Positions 1 through 5,269 of a stretch of DNA of 10,762 nucleotides are shown one piece after another. The stretch is from CAYFHQ01 sp964342805 (GTDB lineage Bacteria; Bacillota; Clostridia; Peptostreptococcales; Acidaminobacteraceae), in contig CAYFHQ010000116.1 in the NCBI GenBank assembly GCA_964342805.1, positions 1 through 10,762 of the forward strand, written 5' to 3'. The notes beneath the pieces are model-generated. The model was given only the letters and a program-made list of their open reading frames with translations. It was not told where the DNA came from and searched no databases. Each line of letters opens with the position of its first letter. Position 1 is the stretch's first letter. The position numbers and the translations under genes are program-made.

Positions 1-753
1 ACAGTTGAGCAATTAGACGAAACGACCTTTAGCATAAGCGAGTATCAGCACTGGGAGGAGTTTCACTCTTATTTGGTCATAGGCGACCAGCGGGCTGCAC
101 TTATTGACACAGGTATTGGTATAGGAAATATCCGAACCCTAGTGGAGACCTTGACCCATTTACCTGTTTCTGTGATCACAACCCATGTTCATTGGGACCA
201 TATTGGTGGCCACCACTTGTTTGATCGCCATTATGTCCACCAGGATGATGTCGACTGGTTCAAACATGGTTTGCCCTTGCCCATAGAAGTCATTCGCAAC
301 AATGTGCTCAAAAGCGTTGACCCTGTACCGAGAGGCTTTCAAATTGAAGACTACCACTTGTTTACCGGAACGCCTACAGGCGTCCTATCTGGTGGGGAGC
401 GCATTGACTTAGGCAATCGATACCTGGACGTCTTGCATACTCCTGGCCACTCACCAGGTCATATTTGCATTCTTGACCATGACCGCAAGTATGCCTTCAC
501 AGGGGACCTTGTATATGAGGGCACCCTCTATGCCTTTTATCCCAGCACTGATCCCGTGGCCTATAGGGATTCTGTACACCGTCTTTGTGGCGAGGCCAAG
601 GATTATCGTGTTCTACCTTCCCACCATAATTTGAACCTCCCAGGTGACTTTCTAACACGGGTATGTACTGCTTTTGACCAGTTGGAGGAGGAGGGCCATT
701 TGGTCCAAGGGAGTGGCGTATTTTCCTTTGACTCATTCTCCATACACGTCTAG
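1..753 (+). CDS. MBL-fold metallo-hydrolase (5' end cut by window)
   Basis: A metallo-beta-lactamase-fold hydrolase, probably a cytoplasmic binuclear zinc enzyme. The frame is open from base 1, so the true start lies outside the window and 250 residues are visible. The zinc-site motifs are all present. HVHWDH gives H62, H64, D66 and H67 (numbered from base 1), HTPGHSPGH gives H150, FTGDLV gives D169, and PSHH near residue 208 is the last ligand. An upstream stretch reading SYLVIGDQRAALIDTG is the usual first beta-strand pair of the fold, so only a short N-terminus is missing. A TTG at 73 could be read as a start but would remove that strand and has no ribosome site. Substrate cannot be told: the fold covers glyoxalase II-like thioesterases, lactonases and others. 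No signal peptide can be assessed. The next gene starts 149 bp downstream from its own promoter. Confidence 0.9.
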   Translation, partial: TVEQLDETTFSISEYQHWEEFHSYLVIGDQRAALIDTGIGIGNIRTLVETLTHLPVSVITTHVHWDHIGGHHLFDRHYVHQDDVDWFKHGLPLPIEVIRNNVLKSVDPVPRGFQIEDYHLFTGTPTGVLSGGERIDLGNRYLDVLHTPGHSPGHICILDHDRKYAFTGDLVYEGTLYAFYPSTDPVAYRDSVHRLCGEAKDYRVLPSHHNLNLPGDFLTRVCTAFDQLEEEGHLVQGSGVFSFDSFSIHV

Positions 754-828
754 CTAAAATCCAAACCTTTGATATTCGAGGTTAAGACAAAGAAACAAGT
801 TTATAGAAGACAGCCAATATGCTGTATT

Positions 829-860
829 TCAAGCCACTATATGTAAATGTAGTGGCTTGA
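829..860. repeat. Perfect 11-bp inverted repeat upstream of the membrane-protein gene
   Basis: TCAAGCCACTA at 829-839 is the exact reverse complement of TAGTGGCTTGA at 850-860, separated by 10 nt. No T-run follows on either strand, so it is a poor intrinsic terminator. Its right arm overlaps the -35 zone of the promoter at 873-881. It could be an operator, or a weak terminator for the hydrolase gene. Confidence 0.6.
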
Positions 861-872
861 TACCATTAATGG

Positions 873-881
873 TGGTATACT
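873..881 (+). promoter_or_regulatory. Extended -10 promoter for the membrane-protein gene
   Basis: The sequence TGGTATACT fits an extended -10 element (TGn followed by a TATAAT-like box at 876-881). A -35-like TTGATA at 857-862 is too close (13 bp) to pair with it, so the extended -10 would carry recognition. A 10-bp palindrome, CCATTAATGG (863-872), sits just upstream. Transcription would start near 888, leaving a leader of about 15 nt before the ATG at 903. Confidence 0.5.
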
Positions 882-902
882 ATGGAAGGCTGGAGGTGTC
901 AG

Positions 903-1571
903 ATGAAATCACACAAACGCTATTTCAGGGGACTTATTTTAATCCTAATCTCGGCTGCCTTATATGTAAAATTGCCCTATACAGACTTGTCCTTGGCTAA
1001 GCTTGTATTGCCGCCCATGCCTGTGGGGGACAACTCAACCATATATCTCAGTGGTCTACCTGTTTTTATGTGTTTGATATTTGGTTTTATGGACATTCTT
1101 AAGAGTAAGGTATTGCCAATTGGGGATGTAGGAGTGGGTTTAATGGTCTTCTTTGTGGTTATACCCCTCGCATTCTATGGGGTTGATTTACTAAAAGGAC
1201 CCTTCTTTATCACCCAAAGCGATCTCCACCAAATCGATTTTTTAGACGGTCATTTGACTACTGTTGAAGACAGAGAATTCATGCTTTTTACCTTGGACTT
1301 AGAATATTATGGCCAGGAGAACCAGGTCTTCCAAGTTCAAGTTCAGGTGAGTGACCATGCTGCGACTGTCATCGGTGTAGAGGAGTTCCAAGTCAAAGCA
1401 CCCCAAGAGATTCACATCCAAAGGGGTCAACAAACATATGAGTTCCGATTTCCGATCGACTACCAAAATGGTTCTGACCCTGATGGCATGCTTTACCATG
1501 AACCTGTGGACATCATCTTAAGCAATGAGACAGACCAGGTCCATTTTCAAATGTATGATGGAAGTCGGTAA
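903..1571 (+). CDS. Unrecognised membrane protein with C-terminal soluble domain
   Basis: I do not recognise this family. The 222-residue protein starts with basic residues (KSHKRYFR). Three hydrophobic segments follow, at about residues 10-22, 50-66 and 76-98, and then a soluble region of about 120 residues. That region is rich in alternating hydrophobic/polar strands (for example VFQVQVQVSD and YEFRFPIDY), suggesting a beta-sandwich-like domain. Which side of the membrane it faces is inferred only: three helices with a basic N-terminus inside would put it outside. The start at 903 is chosen because GGAGGTG (892-898) sits 5 nt upstream. An in-frame ATG at 882 overlaps the -10 box and has no ribosome site. 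The gene is preceded by an inverted repeat and its own promoter, and is followed by a 154-bp gap without an obvious terminator before the acetyltransferase gene. Confidence 0.75.
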   Translation: MKSHKRYFRGLILILISAALYVKLPYTDLSLAKLVLPPMPVGDNSTIYLSGLPVFMCLIFGFMDILKSKVLPIGDVGVGLMVFFVVIPLAFYGVDLLKGPFFITQSDLHQIDFLDGHLTTVEDREFMLFTLDLEYYGQENQVFQVQVQVSDHAATVIGVEEFQVKAPQEIHIQRGQQTYEFRFPIDYQNGSDPDGMLYHEPVDIILSNETDQVHFQMYDGSR

Positions 1572-1594
1572 GGGGCCGAGGCCATAGGCAAAAA

Positions 1595-1616
1595 TCAAAT
1601 CATTATTCAAATCATT
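1595..1616 (+). repeat. Tandem 10-bp direct repeat in the gap before the GNAT gene
   Basis: TCAAATCATT occurs at 1595-1604 and again at 1607-1616, separated by 2 bp (12-bp period, roughly one helical turn). The rest of the 1572-1725 gap shows only weak inverted repeats (AGGCC...GGCCT near 1650-1673) and no convincing -35/-10 pair. Confidence 0.45.
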
Positions 1617-1725
1617 TCACCTGTATAGACAAGTTGAAATCCTGCCAGTAGGCCTTGAAATATGGGCCTGGACGGGAACTTGCAATGAGGTGATGAGATA
1701 AAGACATTCATTCTAGGAGGACAAT

Positions 1726-2133
1726 ATGATTCAGTATACTTCAGACGTAACAGGGATCACAGCAGACCAACTCAAGGGATTTTTCGTTGACTGGCCAAAC
1801 CCGCCATCACAAGAACGCCATGTAGACATTCTTCAAAAAAGTGCCTACTCATGGGTGGCAATCGATGACGAAACAGGTCAGGTAATTGGTTTCGTGAACG
1901 CAGTGTCAGACGATGTTCTTTCTGCATATATCCCTCTATTGGAAGTACTGCCAGCCTATAAGGGGAAGGGGATTGGCACCGAACTCGTAAAGAATATGAT
2001 GACGAGCCTGTCTCACTTGTATATGATTGATATTTGCTGTGACGATGACGTTGTACCATTCTACAAGCGTCTGGACTTCTTCCAGGCCAATGGTATGGTG
2101 TTTAGAAACTATGACCGCCAATCTGCTGAGTAA
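1726..2133 (+). CDS. GNAT-family N-acetyltransferase
   Basis: A 135-residue single-domain GNAT protein, expected to move an acetyl group from acetyl-CoA to an amine. The substrate is not evident. The acetyl-CoA pyrophosphate loop (motif A) is clear at about residues 72-87. LEVLPAYKGKGIGTELV fits the Q/R-x-x-G-x-G/A pattern, with the lead Q/R replaced by Y. A C-terminal VPFYKRLDFF (residues 110-119) matches the usual YxxxGF strand-helix, with Tyr113 placed as the common general acid and D in place of the usual G. Length is at the short end for the family but complete. The ATG at 1726 is preceded by TAGGAGGA (1714-1721) at good spacing. A terminator follows at 2193-2218, so it ends its transcription unit. 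It could be co-transcribed with the preceding membrane-protein gene, as no terminator separates them. Confidence 0.9.
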   Translation: MIQYTSDVTGITADQLKGFFVDWPNPPSQERHVDILQKSAYSWVAIDDETGQVIGFVNAVSDDVLSAYIPLLEVLPAYKGKGIGTELVKNMMTSLSHLYMIDICCDDDVVPFYKRLDFFQANGMVFRNYDRQSAE

Positions 2134-2192
2134 ATCAGGGCAGGTGTTTGCAATGACCTAAACTTGAACTATTTCGAGAACTATTTAATGAA

Positions 2193-2218
2193 GGAGGGCA
2201 CCCTTGGGTGTCCTTTTT
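2193..2218 (+). terminator. Rho-independent terminator after the GNAT gene
   Basis: GGGCACCC (2196-2203) pairs with GGGTGTCC (2206-2213) with one G-U wobble, leaving a tight CTTG loop. TTTTT follows at 2214-2218. Confidence 0.85.
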
Positions 2219-2386
2219 GATTGTCATTTTGCCATGTTCAGCTCAAAGGGGTTACATAACATATATATGCCGACCATAAAAATTCGATTATGCACTTTTC
2301 AATGATCCAGTCAGTCCAAAGGGATTAAAATGGGTAACATTGGGTATTCTGAGTTCAGGGGGACAGTGTCAACACAAGGAGGAAGC

Positions 2387-2785
2387 ATGTATACCATTCA
2401 ACAAGAACCATTCGGTTTTTCCTTGGTCTTTAAGGGAGTCGTGAATGCCGCAGAAATGAAAGAATGGAGACGGGAGTCAGAGCGTTATCTCAACAGCCAA
2501 AAGGCCGGCTTCAATGTTTTTGTCAACATGCAAGACCTGGAGCCCCTGACAGCTGAAGCCCAAGCCGTGATGGAAGAAGGCCAAAGGGCTTATCGGAACC
2601 ATGGCATGGTAAGATCTGTGGTCATCCTGAATAATACCTTAATCACATTACAGTTTAAACGAATAGCCAAAGAGTCAGGTATTTATCAATGGGAACGATA
2701 TATCGACGCTTCAGTAACAGCAGATTGGGAACGTCGAGGAATTAACTGGCTGGTTGAAGGAATTGATCCTGATTTAATTGCATAG
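2387..2785 (+). CDS. Small STAS/SpoIIAA-like domain protein
   Basis: A 132-residue soluble protein with no signal peptide or membrane segment. The pattern is an N-terminal strand pair (MYTIQQEPFGFSLVFKG), a helix, a strand ending in a short acidic turn (FNVFVNMQDLEPL), a helix rich in Glu/Gln/Ala, then a strand (VRSVVILNN) and a helix (LQFKRIAKESGIY). This resembles small STAS/SEC14 or SpoIIAA-like proteins, which bind lipids or act as protein-protein switches. The assignment is by fold pattern and recall, and the function is unknown. The start at 2387 is chosen over an in-frame ATG at 2330 because AAGGAGG (2376-2382) lies 4 nt before it and 2330 has no ribosome site. Upstream, 2219-2386 is AT-rich with a palindrome CATATATATG (2260-2269). 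Its best -35/-10 pair (TTGCCA 2229-2234, TACATA 2253-2258) is weak. A 22-codon ORF follows after 17 nt. Confidence 0.75.
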   Translation: MYTIQQEPFGFSLVFKGVVNAAEMKEWRRESERYLNSQKAGFNVFVNMQDLEPLTAEAQAVMEEGQRAYRNHGMVRSVVILNNTLITLQFKRIAKESGIYQWERYIDASVTADWERRGINWLVEGIDPDLIA

Positions 2786-2802
2786 ATAGTGGAGGATGCA
2801 GC

Positions 2803-2871
2803 ATGGAAATGCAGACCGGGAAAACACGGATTTTGAGCAGATTTATGCTGCAGATTTTCTGTTCTTCTTAA
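2803..2871 (+). pseudogene. 22-codon ORF, possible stump of a lost downstream gene
   Basis: A 22-residue frame beginning MEMQTGKTRILSRFMLQIF has a clear ribosome site, GGAGG (2791-2795), 7 nt before its ATG. It starts 17 nt after the STAS-like gene, the spacing expected of the next gene in an operon. It then stops at TAA 2869-2871. The reading frames beyond contain no continuation that I can recognise, and composition turns AT-rich at this point. I infer the 5' remnant of a gene whose body was deleted. A genuine small peptide is the alternative. An 8-bp direct repeat, GCAGATTT (2837-2844 and 2850-2857), lies inside it. Confidence 0.4.
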
Positions 2872-3224
2872 CTGTGCGATAAATATACATTTAATACATA
2901 GTTGAATCAGAAAGAATCAGCCCCTCTGACCACCTAAATCAGCCATTTTCCTTGATATTACTGGATTTAGACCTCTATTACATACTGCTTTCACTAAGCT
3001 AAATTTCCTCTCTTTTTTATGTCCAATACTTGATTCTCAACCTCTAATCTCTGTCAGTGAATGCTTTCAATTCGTAACTGACCTCATCGAAAACACTAAT
3101 GTGTTGTATATCACAACTTACGTATTAATCATTCATTTGATCTGTTCACTTGTTCATAACCTTATTGTAGATTTTAACCCGGACCATGCGTTGCCTTCTT
3201 TATTGAAAATATAAGTCGTAAAAG
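2872..3224. other. AT-rich stretch without genes
   Basis: This stretch has stops in all frames, no RNA gene that I can recognise, and no ribosome-site-led ORF. It is markedly richer in A+T and poorer in purines on the plus strand than the flanking genes. The only repeats are short, such as the two copies of GAATCAG near 2904-2920. It may be degraded coding sequence joined to the promoter region of the xre gene, but nothing in it can be assigned. Confidence 0.6.
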
Positions 3225-3228
3225 TATA

Positions 3229-3268
3229 TATAAGTAATATTGATTAATAACTTATAATAAATTATAAT
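3229..3268 (+). promoter_or_regulatory. SigA-type promoter of the xre gene with overlapping palindromes
   Basis: TTGATT (3240-3245) and TATAAT (3263-3268) are separated by exactly 17 bp, a near-consensus promoter. Transcription would start near 3275. The -10 box lies inside a 16-bp palindrome, TTATAAT-AA-ATTATAA (3252-3267). A second inverted pair, TATAAGT (3229-3235) and ACTTATA (3250-3256), flanks the -35 box. A third ATAAGT copy is at 3211-3216. The layout suits repression by a dimeric regulator, perhaps the XRE protein itself. A second possible promoter (TTGAAA 3203-3208, TATATA 3225-3230, 16-bp spacer) lies just upstream. Confidence 0.65.
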
Positions 3269-3289
3269 ATAACCACACCACACTACTTT

Positions 3290-3330
3290 GTCCCGATTAC
3301 ACCTATTTTCTCTTATAAAGGATCAGGGAC
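3290..3330 (+). other. Possible hairpin in the xre leader
   Basis: GTCCCGAT (3290-3297) can pair with ATC-A-GGGAC (3322-3330) with one bulged base, leaving a loop of about 24 nt, upstream of the ribosome site of the xre gene. It has no T-run and is only moderately stable, so its significance is uncertain. Confidence 0.3.
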
Positions 3331-3358
3331 GGGTTTGCTAGAATACGAGGAGGTTTAT

Positions 3359-3682
3359 ATGTCAACAGGACTAAAACGCATTAAGGAACGGATTCATAAG
3401 TCGCGCAAGGCTGCCGGTCTTACACAAAAAGACCTGGCTGATCAAATGGGGATCTCTCAAGCAGCTTACTCTTATTTTGAAAATGGAGACAAGCCCTTGC
3501 CCCTGAGACGCCTGGATATGATTGCTGAAATATTAGGGGTATGCTTTGATGACTTAGTCAACCTACCTAAGACAGAAGACATTATTGAAGGTCAACCCCA
3601 TGTCTTGGAGTCCATCGACCAACGGTTGGCCTCCATTGCGTCATCACTGGAACGAATAGTGGTTTTACTGGAAGGCAAATAA
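3359..3682 (+). CDS. XRE-family HTH transcriptional regulator
   Basis: A 107-residue DNA-binding protein. Residues 8-67 form a Cro/C1-type helix-turn-helix. The recognition part reads GLTQKDLADQMGISQAAYSYFENG, followed by the typical LRRLDMIAEILGVCFDDLV helices. Residues 82-105 form an amphipathic helix with hydrophobic heptads (LESIDQRLASIASSLERIVVLL), probably a dimerising coiled coil. No protease, metal or sugar domain is attached. The ATG at 3359 is chosen because GAGGAGG (3347-3353) sits 5 nt upstream. A TTG at 3335 in the same frame would put the ribosome site inside the gene. The long palindromic promoter upstream suggests autoregulation, which is inference. No phage or toxin-antitoxin partner is adjacent: the downstream neighbour is on the opposite strand. 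Confidence 0.9.
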   Translation: MSTGLKRIKERIHKSRKAAGLTQKDLADQMGISQAAYSYFENGDKPLPLRRLDMIAEILGVCFDDLVNLPKTEDIIEGQPHVLESIDQRLASIASSLERIVVLLEGK

Positions 3683-3694
3683 GTCAAAAACAAG

Positions 3695-3784
3695 AGGCGC
3701 TGTGTGAGACGATAAGATATAGGCTATTGACCCATTTGATCAAAAGCAAGTCTCTTATTCGCTCATACAACGCCTATATTTTTC
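3695..3784. terminator. Long imperfect inverted repeat, bidirectional terminator
   Basis: Arms of 23 nt (3695-3717 and 3753-3775) pair at most positions: AGGCG, TGT, TGAG and ATAAGA blocks match their complements, with one G-U wobble and a few mismatches between. On the plus strand ATATTTTT follows the right arm (3777-3784). On the minus strand the left arm is followed by CTTGTTTTT. It can therefore end both the xre transcript and the convergent TIM-barrel transcript. The 35-nt loop is longer than usual and contains a 10-bp palindrome, TTTGATCAAA (3735-3744). Confidence 0.7.
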
Positions 3785-3798
3785 ATTAATGTTAGTAT

Positions 3799-4584
3799 TT
3801 ACAAGTGGCCTTTCTTGCGTAGGCTATCTATGCTGGACTCTAAGCCATCCTTGGTTTTAACCTCAACAACAACAGGAATTTTTCTCTTCTTAGCAAAATG
3901 CAGGATCTCACTGATGGGTAACTCACCACAGTATAAAGGAAGATGGTCAACACCTTCAGCACAATCGTGGAGATGGATCAGCTGAATGCGGTCTGCATAG
4001 CGATCAATGAAAGTCTTGTCATCAATACTTTTTGCCTCATGGCCGACGTCCCATACTAGACCTACAAAAGGATATGCCAGGGCGATCTCCAAAGCTTCTT
4101 GTATAAAGGGCATGTGGAAGTTACCTGTATTTTCAATGAGCAATTGGATTTCACTATACTCAAATACATCCTGCAGGGCTGTCATTGCATTCTTAAAGTG
4201 CTTGAGGTACTGGTCCTTATGTTTGTCATATAAGTAGACCTTGCCCTCAGGCATCTTAAAATAGGTACCTGGATTTAAGTGCATGGTCATATGACGGACC
4301 TTGTCATGGTCATAGTGCGTGGCAACCGTGCGGATCAACTGAAGTGCGCTTTGGCGAATTTCTGGATTAAATTCAGCAATATCAATCGTTTCAGGTAAAT
4401 GAATGCCTAACATTTTTTCCATGTCATAAACAAAGTCAATAAACTCATCCATAATCAGTTGACTTGTGGTGAACTGTGGCAAGTTCATATTCAGCTCAAT
4501 TATATCCAGATCTAGTTGCTTGCATAAGGAGAGCTGAGATTTCAGGTCCCCCAATTCTAGCAAACTGGGCATACCAAATTGCAT
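3799..4584 (-). CDS. Xylose-isomerase-like TIM-barrel protein (sugar phosphate isomerase/epimerase family)
   Basis: A 261-residue TIM-barrel protein of the AP-endonuclease-2/sugar isomerase superfamily, close to the usual length for single-domain members. Expected metal-site residues fall at the ends of successive strands: E30 (DIIELNMN), E151 (LLIENTGN), D179 and H182 (LVWDVGHE), H204/H206 with D207 (LIHLHD), and E241 (VVVEVK). This E-D-H-E pattern predicts a divalent-metal-dependent isomerase, epimerase or similar enzyme, and I cannot name the substrate. The alternative is an endonuclease IV relative, but the extra endonuclease IV metal ligands and length are not evident. The ATG at 4584 has AGGGG close to it (4587-4591) and a weaker GAAGGGAA 11 nt upstream. 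The gene begins 33 nt after the zinc-ribbon gene on the same strand, so the two are very likely one operon, ending at the inverted repeat at 3695-3784. Confidence 0.85.
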   Translation of the reverse strand: MQFGMPSLLELGDLKSQLSLCKQLDLDIIELNMNLPQFTTSQLIMDEFIDFVYDMEKMLGIHLPETIDIAEFNPEIRQSALQLIRTVATHYDHDKVRHMTMHLNPGTYFKMPEGKVYLYDKHKDQYLKHFKNAMTALQDVFEYSEIQLLIENTGNFHMPFIQEALEIALAYPFVGLVWDVGHEAKSIDDKTFIDRYADRIQLIHLHDCAEGVDHLPLYCGELPISEILHFAKKRKIPVVVEVKTKDGLESSIDSLRKKGHL

Positions 4585-4617
4585 ATCCCCTACACTTCCC
4601 TTCTAATTGGTACTTTA

Positions 4618-5121
4618 TTACATAATGAACTTCAACAATAGGGCTGCAGCGGCAACAACAGCTAAGACAAGGATAATCTTTGCACCAAATCCATCACTGG
4701 CTTGCTCTTCTTCTACACCTTCGCCTGCTGCCAATGCCTGGGCTTCAAAGTCTGACTCATTTAGGGCCATTTCCTCTGCCACACCACTCTGTCGTGCTGT
4801 CGCTGCAAAAACCTGGTGTATAATCCCCAGGGCTGTTTGGTATTGAACCCTTGGTACTTGGATATCAAAACCGTCTTTACCTTCTTCATATTGCATGGGA
4901 ATACCAAACTGCTTCATGATCTCCCGAATTTGCTTTGCTTCATTCTTAGAGCCTACAGTCGTTAGCTGCTGCCAGTTCATGATGTCCTGGTCACCGGACG
5001 ACTCCTCCTGCTGGGCCTCAACTGCTTTTGCTTCTTGCAGGTCTACTAGGTCACCACCACAATCACTACATTTAACTGCGTGGTCTTCATATTCAAATTT
5101 ACATGCTGGACAATATTTCAT
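4618..5121 (-). CDS. Zinc-ribbon protein with DUF2007-like domain and C-terminal membrane anchor
   Basis: A 167-residue protein in three parts. Residues 1-25 form a zinc ribbon, CPAC (C4, C7) and CSDC (C18, C21), ending CSDCGGDL. Residues about 50-105 (LTTVGSKNEAKQIREIMKQFGIPMQYE and on) resemble the DUF2007 putative signal-transducing domain, a small alpha-beta fold. After an acidic, Ala/Glu-rich linker, residues about 146-166 form one hydrophobic helix at the extreme C-terminus, so the protein is probably tail-anchored with its bulk in the cytoplasm. Function is unknown. The start at 5121 is preferred to one 7 codons upstream (5142) because GGAGGGG (5126-5132) lies 4 nt before it. It is the first gene of an operon with the TIM-barrel gene and is driven by the extended -10 promoter at 5153-5161. 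Confidence 0.8.
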   Translation of the reverse strand: MKYCPACKFEYEDHAVKCSDCGGDLVDLQEAKAVEAQQEESSGDQDIMNWQQLTTVGSKNEAKQIREIMKQFGIPMQYEEGKDGFDIQVPRVQYQTALGIIHQVFAATARQSGVAEEMALNESDFEAQALAAGEGVEEEQASDGFGAKIILVLAVVAAAALLLKFIM

Positions 5122-5152
5122 GGAACCCCTCCGTTTATTCAATCTAAGACAT

Positions 5153-5161
5153 ATTATACCA
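5153..5161 (-). promoter_or_regulatory. Extended -10 promoter of the zinc-ribbon/TIM-barrel operon
   Basis: On the minus strand the sequence reads TGGTATAAT, a perfect extended -10 element. No good -35 box is seen at 17 bp (AATAAA), which is tolerated with an extended -10. It lies 31 bp upstream of the ATG at 5121. Confidence 0.65.
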
Positions 5162-5168
5162 TAGATCA

Positions 5169-5195
5169 GTCCCTTTTTATTTTCTCAAAAAGGAC
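5169..5195. repeat. Inverted repeat between divergent promoters
   Basis: GTCC-C-TTTTT pairs with AAAAAGGAC around an 8-nt loop (9 bp with one bulged C). It lies between the minus-strand extended -10 (5153-5161) and the plus-strand -35 box (5213-5218). It is placed where a regulator could touch both promoters, or it may be incidental. Confidence 0.4.
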
Positions 5196-5212
5196 ACTTT
5201 CTGTTGCAGGAT

Positions 5213-5241
5213 TTGACAATTAAACGGAGAATACATACAAT
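5213..5241 (+). promoter_or_regulatory. Near-consensus SigA promoter of the HD-GYP gene
   Basis: TTGACA (5213-5218) matches the -35 consensus exactly and TACAAT (5236-5241) matches the -10 at five of six, with a 17-bp spacer. Transcription would start near 5248, giving a leader of about 22 nt. This excludes the in-frame TTG at 5204 as a start. Confidence 0.85.
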
Positions 5242-5269
5242 TCAGGTAGTAGATTGGGGGAATAAAGAG

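Noticed and set aside
882..902. Upstream ATG start for the membrane-protein gene
   Set aside because: It overlaps the -10 box and lacks a ribosome site, while ATG 903 has GGAGGTG at 5 nt.
2330..2386. Upstream ATG start for the STAS-like gene
   Set aside because: It has no ribosome site, and AAGGAGG falls directly before ATG 2387, where the domain begins.
2872..3334. tRNA, sRNA, CRISPR or toxin-antitoxin partner in the AT-rich tract
   Set aside because: I saw no cloverleaf, no regularly spaced repeats and no ribosome-site-led ORF. The xre gene stands alone.
3359..3682. Prophage or integrative element signal from the XRE regulator
   Set aside because: No integrase, excisionase, structural gene or attachment repeat lies nearby.
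5204..5269. TTG start for the HD-GYP gene
   Set aside because: It lies upstream of the -35 box of a near-consensus promoter, so it would not be in the transcript.
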